Positions 30,474 to 38,231 of a DNA stretch of 59,330 nt are shown one piece after another. A program made the position numbers and the translations under genes. The stretch is from a bacterium (GTDB lineage: Bacteria; Sysuimicrobiota; Sysuimicrobiia; Sysuimicrobiales; Segetimicrobiaceae), in contig DATGFS010000044.1 of NCBI GenBank assembly GCA_035308905.1, forward strand, positions 1 through 59,330. Direction: 5' to 3'. The notes under the pieces are model-generated. The model saw only the letters and a list, made by a program, of their open reading frames with translations, ran no database searches and was not told the origin of the DNA. How positions within the stretch are numbered: the first letter of the stretch is position 1; the number at the start of each line of letters is the position of its first letter.

Positions 30474-31853
30474 CTACCGGCCGCGATGGGTGCCGTTCAG
30501 CGAGCGGATCACCCGCGCCGGCACGCCGACGGCCATGCGCCTGGGCGGTACGTCCTTCGTCACGACGGAGCCGGCGCCTGTCGCCGCGTCGCGGCCGATG
30601 CGCACCGGGGCGACCAGCATCGAGTCGCTGCCGATGTAGGCGCGGTCGCCGATGGTGGTCCGGTGCTTGCGCCCGTCAAGCCCGTAGTTGCAGGTGATGG
30701 TCCCGGCGCCGATGTTGACCTCCGCGCCGATTTGGGCGTCGCCGAGATAACTCTTGTGGTGGACCTTGGTCCGGTCGCCGACCCGCGAGTTCTTCAGTTC
30801 GGCGAAGTTGCCGATCTCCACGTCACGCCCGATCACGGTGCCCGGGCGCAAATGCGCGAACGGCCCCACCCGCGAGCCTTCGCCGATCCGGCTCTCCTCG
30901 ATCCAGGAATCCCACACCCGCACGCGGCGATCCAAGACCGAGTCGCGCACGCGCGCGCCCGGCCCGACGGTGCAGCCGGGACCGATCACCGTGCGCCCGA
31001 TGAGAAACGTGCCGGGATGCAGCACCGTGTCGCGGCCGACCCTTACGGCGTCGTCGACAAACGTCGTCGCCGGATCGAGCACCGTGACGCCGGCCGCCAT
31101 CAGGCGCTCGAGCACGCGGCGGCGGAGGATCGCGTCGGCGGCCGACAGATCCGCGTGCGTGTTCACCCCGACGATCTCCTCGGGATCGGTCACCGGCACG
31201 ACGGCGACGTCGCGGCCGTCCGCGGCGAGGACGTTCACGGCGTCCGGCAGGTAGTACTCGCCCTGGCGATTCGCCGGGCGGACGCGGCGCAGCGCCTGGG
31301 CCGTCTCCGGGATGCGGACGCAGTAGAATCCCGCGTTGACCTCGCGGATCGCGGCCTCCTCCGGCGTGGCGTCGGCGTTTTCGACGATCCGGAGGAAGCG
31401 GCCGTCCGCCCCGCGCACGATCCGCCCGTAGGGCGGAGTCGGCGACGGCGTGCCCGTGGCGATCGCCGCGGCCGCGCCGTCGCGCACGCGCCTCAGCAGC
31501 GTCCGGAGGGTCTCGGGAGAGACGAGCGGCATGTCGCCGTTCACGACGTAGGCCACGGCGTGGCCGCGGAGGCGGGGCACCGCCTGGAGGAGCGCGTGCC
31601 CGCTGCCGCGGGGCTCGCGCTGAACGACGTAGTCGACGCCGTCGCCCAGGGCCTCGCGGACCGCACCGTGATCGGGCCCGATGACGACGAGCGGACGCCT
31701 CGCGCCGGCGCGCCGCAGCGCGTCGACCGCGTAGGCCACCATCGGCCGTCCGCGGAGCGGGTGCAGCATCTTCGGGAGGTCCGAGCGCATCCTCGTGCCC
31801 TTCCCCGCGGCCAGCACCACGGCCGCCGCCCGGCCCGTCCCCGCGTGCGCCAA
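30474..31853 (-). CDS. glmU: Bifunctional UDP-GlcNAc synthase GlmU
   Basis: An enzyme of 459 residues. The N-terminal uridyltransferase has VVLAAGKGTRMRSDLPKM and NGDMPLV. The C-terminal left-handed beta-helix acetyltransferase has GPFAHLRPGTVIG, EIGNFAELKNS, VHHKSYLGD and NIGAGTITCNYGLDG. It makes UDP-GlcNAc, the precursor for peptidoglycan, lipid A (LpxA) and the WecA/WecB glycan in this same window. I chose a TTG at 31853: GGGAGG lies 8 bases upstream, and the length then matches E. coli GlmU (456). Earlier in-frame starts would overlap the cobyrinate synthase gene. Confidence 0.94.
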   Translation of the reverse strand: MAHAGTGRAAAVVLAAGKGTRMRSDLPKMLHPLRGRPMVAYAVDALRRAGARRPLVVIGPDHGAVREALGDGVDYVVQREPRGSGHALLQAVPRLRGHAVAYVVNGDMPLVSPETLRTLLRRVRDGAAAAIATGTPSPTPPYGRIVRGADGRFLRIVENADATPEEAAIREVNAGFYCVRIPETAQALRRVRPANRQGEYYLPDAVNVLAADGRDVAVVPVTDPEEIVGVNTHADLSAADAILRRRVLERLMAAGVTVLDPATTFVDDAVRVGRDTVLHPGTFLIGRTVIGPGCTVGPGARVRDSVLDRRVRVWDSWIEESRIGEGSRVGPFAHLRPGTVIGRDVEIGNFAELKNSRVGDRTKVHHKSYLGDAQIGAEVNIGAGTITCNYGLDGRKHRTTIGDRAYIGSDSMLVAPVRIGRDAATGAGSVVTKDVPPRRMAVGVPARVIRSLNGTHRGR

Positions 31854-31920
31854 AAAATGAGCCTCCCGGGCGCCGCCGGTGTCGGCGGCGCGCACCCAAG
31901 ATTCGTGGCCCCGCTCCGGC

Positions 31921-33363
31921 CTACCTGCGCGCACGCGCGGCGATGGACCGGCGCCGCGCGGCGGACGCGGCGGCGACGAGGCGCGCGGCCAGCCGCGGAG
32001 CGCCGAGAAAATTCACGTGCACGTACGACGCCAGGAGGCCCGGCCGGCAATATCCGTCGAAGCGAGGCGGCGCAGAGACTCCCGCCGCATCCGTCACGCG
32101 GTACGCCGCGCCGCGGGCCCGCGGCGCCGGGACGAGCGACGACGTGTGAAATTCGTGCCCCCGCAGCACCGTACCCCGGGGCGCGAGAATCGTGTCGCGG
32201 ACGGTCTCGGCCAGCACGTACGCCACCCGCGGCCGCGGGCGCAGGCGCACCCACGCCGGAACGATGCCGGCCAGGAGCCGGCGGCCTGGCGCGATGCCGC
32301 GCGCGAGATACATGAGCCCGCCGCACTCCGCGTAGATCGGCCCTCCCCTTCCGGCAAACGCCCGCACCGCGTCGAGCGCCGCCCGGTTGTCGGCCAGCGC
32401 CGCGGCAAACAATTCGGGATACCCGCCGCCGAGCACGAGCGCCCCCGTCTCCGGCGGCAGCGCTCGATCGGCGAGCGGACTCCACGGTACGACGCGCGCG
32501 CCGAGCGCTGCCAGCAGATCGACGTTGTCGGCGTAATGGAACGTGAAAGCGTCGTCCCGTGCCCAGGCGATGACCGGCGGGGCCGCGGGCGGCGCGGCCG
32601 CGCCCCGCGGCCCCGCGAGCATCCGGGCCAGCCCGCGCGGCACCGCGGCGCCGCCCCGCCCCGCCCGTTCGCGCGTGACCTCGAGCAGCCGCGTCAGGTC
32701 GAACCGGCGCTCGACCTCGTGCGCGAGGCGCGCGAGGAGGCGGCCGAGCGAGCCGGCCTCGTGCGCCTGCACCAGACCGAGGTGCCGCTCCGGGAGCGCC
32801 AGACGCCCATCCTCCGGCAGCGAGCCGAGAACCGGCCGGCGTGTCGCGCGCTCCACCGCGTCCGTGACCCAGCGCCGGTGCGTGTCGCCGGCGACGCGGC
32901 TCAGGATCCAGCCGGCGATCCGGACGCGCGGGTCGAACACCTGGCATCCCCGCGCGACGGCGGCGACGCTCCTCGCGGCGCGCGAGGCGTCGAGCACGAC
33001 GACGACGGGCAGATCCAGCAGCCGCGCGACGTGCGCCGTGCTCCCGGTATCGTCGCGTCCGGTCAACCCGTCAAAGAGCCCCATCATCCCCTCGACGACC
33101 GCGGCGGAGGGGCCGGCGTGCCGGTCAAACACCCAGCGCACGGTCGCACCATCGAGCAGCCACGCGTCGAGGTTGCGCGCGGGACGCCCCGCGGCGCGCG
33201 ACAGAAACCCGGGATCGATGTAGTCGGGACCGACCTTGAACGGGCGCACGTCCAGCCCGCGCCGCCGGAGCGCGGCGATCAGTCCCATCGTGACGGTCGT
33301 CTTGCCGGCGCCGGTGTGCGCGGCCGCCACGACGAAACGCGACGGCGCTCCGCCGGGGCTCAG
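31921..33363 (-). CDS. cobB: Cobyrinate a,c-diamide synthase (CobB/CbiA)
   Basis: About 480 residues: an N-terminal P-loop amidation domain (VAAAHTGAGKTTVTMGL, FKVGPDYIDPGFL, VVEGMMGLFDG) and a C-terminal class I glutaminase domain (ALVLGGGYPELFA, IYAECGGLMYLARG with the nucleophile Cys, and LRGHEFHTSSL). It amidates side chains a and c of the corrin ring with ATP and Gln. The start is unusual. A CTG at 33363 overlaps the upstream stop as CTGA and keeps the first beta strand (SRFVVAAAHTG). The only nearby conventional start, a GTG at 33330, would remove that strand. No other cobalamin genes are in the window. Confidence 0.88.
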   Translation of the reverse strand: MSPGGAPSRFVVAAAHTGAGKTTVTMGLIAALRRRGLDVRPFKVGPDYIDPGFLSRAAGRPARNLDAWLLDGATVRWVFDRHAGPSAAVVEGMMGLFDGLTGRDDTGSTAHVARLLDLPVVVVLDASRAARSVAAVARGCQVFDPRVRIAGWILSRVAGDTHRRWVTDAVERATRRPVLGSLPEDGRLALPERHLGLVQAHEAGSLGRLLARLAHEVERRFDLTRLLEVTRERAGRGGAAVPRGLARMLAGPRGAAAPPAAPPVIAWARDDAFTFHYADNVDLLAALGARVVPWSPLADRALPPETGALVLGGGYPELFAAALADNRAALDAVRAFAGRGGPIYAECGGLMYLARGIAPGRRLLAGIVPAWVRLRPRPRVAYVLAETVRDTILAPRGTVLRGHEFHTSSLVPAPRARGAAYRVTDAAGVSAPPRFDGYCRPGLLASYVHVNFLGAPRLAARLVAAASAARRRSIAARARR

Positions 33364-33881
33364 GCGGACTTGGGACGCGCGAAGACGGGGATGAGGGCGC
33401 TCACCACGATCGCGGTGACGTAGTGGGCGGCGGTGAAGACCTCGAAAAACGATGCGGGCAGGTGCCCGCGGCCGAAGCCTCCGATTCCGAAGAGCGCGAG
33501 GATCTGCAGCAGCGGCGTCACGATCCCGGCGATCGGCCCGAGGCCGAGGTACCGTCCTGCCGTCGGGAAAGGCAGCATGAAGATGACGACCGTGTCGATC
33601 GTCGCGATGAGGAGGCTCGTGAGCCACAGCGCCGCCACCGGACGCGGCGAGATGCGCGTCCATGCCGCATAGACAAGCCCGGCGAGCACGCCCGCGAGCA
33701 CACTAGACCAAAACGTCGCCTGGATCGGCGGAATATGGGAGCGGGTCAGCAGTTGGAGGCCGGCCTCGATGAATCCGGCCACGATCCCCGCGGCGACGCC
33801 GGCCGCGAGGGCTGATGGGACCGACACACCGGTCGTGCCTCTCGTCCATGCCATCCTGAGACTCCCGCGCGTCCGCTCCAT
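33360..33881 (-). CDS. Hypothetical polytopic membrane protein
   Basis: A protein of 173 residues with four or five hydrophobic segments, for example LAAGVAAGIVAGFIEAGLQL, FWSSVLAGVLAGLVYAAW, LWLTSLLIATIDTVVIFM and AHYVTAIVVSALIPVFA. I do not recognise the family. The ATG at 33881 has GAGGGA just upstream; an ATG at 33854 is an alternative. Its stop overlaps the proposed CTG start of the cobyrinate synthase, so the two are coupled. A transport role linked to cobalt or cobalamin is possible but unsupported by motifs. Confidence 0.6.
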   Translation of the reverse strand: MERTRGSLRMAWTRGTTGVSVPSALAAGVAAGIVAGFIEAGLQLLTRSHIPPIQATFWSSVLAGVLAGLVYAAWTRISPRPVAALWLTSLLIATIDTVVIFMLPFPTAGRYLGLGPIAGIVTPLLQILALFGIGGFGRGHLPASFFEVFTAAHYVTAIVVSALIPVFARPKSA

Positions 33882-33949
33882 CGTCGTCCCTCGAGCCCGT
33901 AGCAGGTCAGTCGTTCGCTTGATCTGTTCCCTGCTTCGCTACTGTTCGA

Positions 33950-33971
33950 ACCAGGACCGCCCGGTCCTGGT
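33950..33971. terminator. Hairpin downstream of dnaE2
   Basis: accaggacc-gccc-ggtcctggt is a perfect 9-bp stem with a 4-base loop, located 17 bp past the dnaE2 stop. No good T run follows on the minus strand (TTCGAAC), so it may need help or act as an mRNA 3' end stabiliser. It separates the mutagenesis cassette from the membrane protein gene. Confidence 0.6.
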
Positions 33972-33988
33972 GGGGCGGCCCCTGACGA

Positions 33989-36900
33989 TCATCTGAAGTT
34001 CCGGCTCGCGACGTCCGGAACACGCGGTGCAAGACGCGGCCGCCAGAACTCCCGCACGATGACGTGCACGATCTCGTGCTGCCGCTGGATGCGGCCCGTG
34101 ACGCCGAGGAACACCACGGTGCGGGCCAGCCGCGCGAATTCATCCATCACGGCCGGCCAGACGACCAGGTTGACGAAACCGGTCTCATCTTCGAGCGTCA
34201 TGAACGTGACGCCCGACGCGGTGCCCGGCGTCTGCCGGCAGATGACGATCCCCGCGTAGCGGACGGCGGCGCCGTCCCGCATCGCCAGCACCGCCCGGGC
34301 CTCCGGCAGGCCCGCCTCGCGCAGCGCGGAGCGCATCGGCGAGAGCGGATGCCCGCGGGTGCTGTGCGCCGACGCCCGGTAGTCCCACGCGATCTCTTCG
34401 GAGGCGCCGAGCCCGTCGAACAGCGGCGACGGCTCGCGGACCTGGACGGGCAGCGCGATGTCGCGGCGGCGCGCGAGCGCCCGCGCGTCCCACAGCGCCG
34501 TCCGGCGGTCGACGCCCAGCGCCTCGAAGGCGCCGCTCTCGGCAATCTCCACGAGCGAGCCCGCGTCGAGCCGGGTACGGCGGATCAGGTCGTCGAGGGA
34601 CCGAAACGGCTGGACCGCCCGCGCCGCCGCCAGCCGCCGGCCGTCGTCTTCGGCGAGTCCCTTGACGTAGCGAAGCCCCATCCGGACGGCGTGAGCCCAC
34701 GGCCGCGCGGAGGGAGGGGCGGCAGACGTCACCGCGACGGAGCCGGACACGGGAACCGGCTCGAGCGTGCAGTCCCAGCCGCTCACCGTGACGTCGATCG
34801 GACGCACCTCGACGCCGTGCCGCTTCGCGTCGTCGACGATCGTAGACGGCGCGTAGAATCCCATCGGCTGCGCGTTGAGCAGCCCGCACGTGAACTCCGG
34901 ATGATAGTGGCACTTGAGATATCCTGAAGCGTAGGCGATCAGTGCGAAACTAGCAGCATGCGAATTATGAACGATAAGGTCGTTCGCGAGGAAATTATGA
35001 TCGCCCTCGATATGAAGGTCGTAAGTCTCCTCTTCACCGAGCGACTCGACCGCCGTGATTTCGTCCCAGTAGATATCCGAGGTTCCAAGCCGGAGAAGTG
35101 GCGGCGACTTGAAGTAATCACCGAGACGCTTGACCACCCACCTGCGAAAACCTCGCTTCTGACTCACGCGGCCATAGATTTCCCGCATACCCAAACCAGT
35201 CGCTTGAGCCACATCCTTCCATCGCACACCGCTTCGATCGTATTCGCGCCGGATCATAGCTCGCACCGCAATTGGCACGATGTCATGTGACATTCGCCCG
35301 CCGACGTTTCCATTGCGGTCTGTCTGAAATGTCGCCGCGATTTGCGCGGTTCTTCGCTTTGTAGGGTCCAGGAACAACCGGCCGATTTGCTTGTTGAAAC
35401 GGATCACATTCAATGCCCCTGTGATAAGAACAATAAAGATTGTCACAAACCGGTTTCGGTAAGGCCGTGTGTGCGTAGTCAATCGAGAGACGATTCCAAG
35501 TCTTAGCAATAGGTGCTGGACCTGTTCGGCGAGTTGCCGGGATACGGTATCGTACGTTGCGCGGGATCCATGGGTAATGGAAACATGTCCATCACCTTCC
35601 CATAGCCTCGCAAGAAGCAGAGCCAGATCGGTATTCGCCAATTCAAAAACTTCGTCCGGCAAACGCTTCTTGCGGGCCCCAATATTGCGAAGATCTAGAC
35701 GGTCGGCCCACTCAAGCGCCCCACGCCGGCGCCCCATCGACGGAAGTCGACGCGCGGAGGCGATGCGGTCGCCCGGACGCAGTTCATCCAAGCGCCGCCA
35801 CCCGTCCATGGTCAGGAACGGATGCGTTGCCGTTGCAACGACAGAACGCCCCAATGTGGTCCGAAGACAAAAGACCGGTTTCCGGCCGCTACGCATTATA
35901 TGAAGCACCTGTCGCCTACGGATCCGCAGGTCTGAATCGCAGACCAACGTCGTGTTGAGCCGATCCGAATCGCGCGCCGCCTCTTCGATTCTTATCCACC
36001 GCCCTGTAGTCGCATCAATAACCCGCGTATCTCCACCGACGCATTGCGGGAATCCATATTCGCCGAACCCTTTGATCTGAGCAAACACCCGTTCCGCCAT
36101 CTCTTGCGTCACGCCTTTGGCGATCATCGCGGACACGAGTCGGTCGTGGTGACGCTCCAGCCGTCCCGAACGCCGCCACGCCGCCATGTCGCGGCGCAAT
36201 TGATCCGCCTCGCCCGGCGAGTAATCGGCGGCCACCATCGCGATGCGGATCACCTGTTCCTGGAAAATCGGCACGCCGAGCGTTTTGGCCAGCACGGGCT
36301 CGAGCGACGGATGCGGATACTCGACCGGCTCCGCGCCGGCGCGCCGGCGGAGATACGGATGCACCATCCCGCCGACGATCGGCCCGGGCCGCACGATCGA
36401 GATCTGCACGACAAGATCGTCGTAGGTCGTAGGACGCAGGCGCGGCAGCATCGACATCTGCGCGCGGCTCTCCACCTGAAAGACGCCGATGGTGTCGGCG
36501 CGCGACATCATCTCGTACGCCTCACGGTCGCCTTCGGGCAGTGTCGCCATCGACAGCGCACGGCCGCCGGCCGTCCGAACCCCCTGGTCCTCGAGCAGCC
36601 GGAACGCGATGTCGAGGTGCGAGAGCGCCCCGAGCGCGAGCACGTCGACTTTGAAGAGGCCGATGCCTTCGACGCTGTCCTTGTCCCACTGGATCACGGT
36701 GCGACCGGGCATCGTCGCGTTCTCGACCGGCACGAGCTGCGACACCGGCTCGTGGCCGAGCAGAAAGCCGCCCGGATGGATGGAGAGATGCCGGGGCAGA
36801 TCCTGCATCTCCGCGGCGAGCCGGACAAGGTGCCGATGGGCCGGCCGCGCCGGATCGAGACCGGCGTCGCCGAGCAGCTTCGAGGTGACCTCGTCCTCGT

Positions 36901-38221
36901 GCCAGACGAGCTTCGCGACCCGGTCGAGCGCCACGAGCGGGAGCCCCAGCGCCTTGCCGGCGTCGCGCACCGCCGACCGGAACCGGTACCGGATGACGTT
37001 GGCGACCATCGCCGCGCGGTCGCGGCCGTAGGTCTCGTAGATCCACTGGATGACTTCTTCCCGCCGGTTGTGCTGGACGTCGAGGTCGATATCCGGCGGC
37101 TCGGCCCGCTCGCGCGAGAGAAAGCGTTCGAACAACAGGTCCGTCCGCACCGGGTTCACCGCCGTGATGCCGAGGCAGTAGCAGACCGCGGAGTTGGCCG
37201 CGGACCCGCGCCCCTGACAGAGGATGCCGTGCGCGCGGCAGTACCGGACGATCTCGTGCATGGTGAGAAAGTATCCGCCGTAGTCGAGGTCGCCGATGAT
37301 CACGAGCTCTCGATCGAGCTGCGCGGCGACCTCCGGCGGCACGCGGCCGCCGTACCGCTCCGCCGCGCCGGCAAACGTGAGGGTCCGCAGCCACGCCGAC
37401 GACGTCGTGCCCTCCGGCAGGCGTTCGAGCGGATACCGGTACCGCAACTCGGTAAGCGCGAACGTACACCGCTCGGCGATCTCACGGGTCCGCGCGACCG
37501 CGTCCGGATCGTCGGCGAACAGCGTTCCGAACGCGTCCGCGTCCTTGAGCGCGTGCTCGGCGTTCGGCTTGATGCGCGTGCCGGCGGACGGCAGGTCGAT
37601 CCTGTGCCGGATGCACGTGAGGACGTCTTGGAGCGGACGGCGCGACGGCGTATGGTACAGCACCTCGTGCGCCGCGACGACCGGCAGCCCGTACCGCGCC
37701 GCGCGGTCCCGCAGCCGGCGCTCCTGAGACACCTCGAGGTCCCGACGGTGCCGTGAGGCGACCGCGTACAGCCGGTCGCCGAACGCGTCGCGCAAGACGT
37801 CCGCCGCCTCATCCGGATCGGAGCCGGCGGCCGCCAGCAGGCTCGCCTCCCCGCCCCACAGCGCGACGAGCCCCGCGGCGTGCGCGGCGACTTCCCGCCA
37901 CGACACGCGGCTTTCGCCCTTCGGCGAACGCAGACGGCCCGCCGTCAAGAGACGGCAGAGGTTGGCATAGCCGCCCCGATCCGCGGCGAGGAGCAGCAGC
38001 GTCGAGTCCCCGGCGACCGTGACCTGCGCGCCCGTGATCAGCCGGACTCCGCGCTCCCGGGCGGCGAGATGCGCCTCCACGACCCCGTACACGCCGTCGC
38101 GGTCGGTCACCGCCAATGCTGTGAGGCCGTACCCGGCCGCCGCCTCGAGCAATTCTTCGGGGGACGAAGCGCCTTCGAGGAACGAAAAGTGCGTCTTGCA
38201 CCACAGCGGGGTGTAGCTCAT
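33989..38221 (-). CDS. dnaE2: Error-prone DNA polymerase DnaE2 (ImuC) containing an intein
   Basis: The precursor has 1410 residues. Without the intein (residues 727-1086) it has about 1050, normal for DnaE2. The PHP domain begins WCKTHFSFLEGASSPEELL. The polymerase core has QGRGSAANSAVCYCLGIT, PPDIDLDVQHNRREEVIQW and LFKVDVLALGALSHL, with the catalytic Asp residues in place. The C-terminal OB domain has VTFMTLEDETGFVNLVVWP. Replicative DnaE proteins are longer and carry clamp- and tau-binding tails absent here. It is the translesion polymerase of the SOS mutasome with ImuA and ImuB. The start is ATG 38221, or 38227, just after the imuB stop. Confidence 0.93.
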   Translation of the reverse strand: MSYTPLWCKTHFSFLEGASSPEELLEAAAGYGLTALAVTDRDGVYGVVEAHLAARERGVRLITGAQVTVAGDSTLLLLAADRGGYANLCRLLTAGRLRSPKGESRVSWREVAAHAAGLVALWGGEASLLAAAGSDPDEAADVLRDAFGDRLYAVASRHRRDLEVSQERRLRDRAARYGLPVVAAHEVLYHTPSRRPLQDVLTCIRHRIDLPSAGTRIKPNAEHALKDADAFGTLFADDPDAVARTREIAERCTFALTELRYRYPLERLPEGTTSSAWLRTLTFAGAAERYGGRVPPEVAAQLDRELVIIGDLDYGGYFLTMHEIVRYCRAHGILCQGRGSAANSAVCYCLGITAVNPVRTDLLFERFLSRERAEPPDIDLDVQHNRREEVIQWIYETYGRDRAAMVANVIRYRFRSAVRDAGKALGLPLVALDRVAKLVWHEDEVTSKLLGDAGLDPARPAHRHLVRLAAEMQDLPRHLSIHPGGFLLGHEPVSQLVPVENATMPGRTVIQWDKDSVEGIGLFKVDVLALGALSHLDIAFRLLEDQGVRTAGGRALSMATLPEGDREAYEMMSRADTIGVFQVESRAQMSMLPRLRPTTYDDLVVQISIVRPGPIVGGMVHPYLRRRAGAEPVEYPHPSLEPVLAKTLGVPIFQEQVIRIAMVAADYSPGEADQLRRDMAAWRRSGRLERHHDRLVSAMIAKGVTQEMAERVFAQIKGFGEYGFPQCVGGDTRVIDATTGRWIRIEEAARDSDRLNTTLVCDSDLRIRRRQVLHIMRSGRKPVFCLRTTLGRSVVATATHPFLTMDGWRRLDELRPGDRIASARRLPSMGRRRGALEWADRLDLRNIGARKKRLPDEVFELANTDLALLLARLWEGDGHVSITHGSRATYDTVSRQLAEQVQHLLLRLGIVSRLTTHTRPYRNRFVTIFIVLITGALNVIRFNKQIGRLFLDPTKRRTAQIAATFQTDRNGNVGGRMSHDIVPIAVRAMIRREYDRSGVRWKDVAQATGLGMREIYGRVSQKRGFRRWVVKRLGDYFKSPPLLRLGTSDIYWDEITAVESLGEEETYDLHIEGDHNFLANDLIVHNSHAASFALIAYASGYLKCHYHPEFTCGLLNAQPMGFYAPSTIVDDAKRHGVEVRPIDVTVSGWDCTLEPVPVSGSVAVTSAAPPSARPWAHAVRMGLRYVKGLAEDDGRRLAAARAVQPFRSLDDLIRRTRLDAGSLVEIAESGAFEALGVDRRTALWDARALARRRDIALPVQVREPSPLFDGLGASEEIAWDYRASAHSTRGHPLSPMRSALREAGLPEARAVLAMRDGAAVRYAGIVICRQTPGTASGVTFMTLEDETGFVNLVVWPAVMDEFARLARTVVFLGVTGRIQRQHEIVHVIVREFWRPRLAPRVPDVASRNFR
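34964..36043 (-). other. DnaE2 intein with LAGLIDADG-type endonuclease domain
   Basis: An in-frame insertion of 360 codons with all splicing blocks. Block A starts CVGGDTRVIDATTG with Cys1. Block B is TATHPFLTMDGW (TxxH). Blocks F and G are TYDLHIEGDHNFLANDLIVHN-like at the C-terminus, ending His-Asn, with Ser as the +1 residue. In the middle, LLLARLWEGDGHVSI followed by QHLLLRLGIVSRLT fits the first half of a LAGLIDADG (DOD) homing endonuclease; a second motif is not obvious. The host exons join as EYGFPQ/SHAASFAL, the conserved DnaE motif. GC is plainly lower (near half) than the surrounding very GC-rich DNA, a mark of recent transfer. Confidence 0.95.
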
Positions 38222-38231
38222 GCCCATCCGC

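Noticed and set aside
29511-32315. Plus-strand open frame of about 930 codons across prs, glmU and cobB
   Set aside because: It runs opposite to three well-supported genes, is Arg/His/Asp-rich, and has no recognisable motif; it is a shadow of their codon bias.
34964-36043. Low-GC segment first considered as an insertion sequence or frameshifted polymerase
   Set aside because: The reading frame is continuous through it, and it carries a full set of intein blocks with Cys1 and terminal His-Asn followed by Ser; no transposase or terminal repeats are present.
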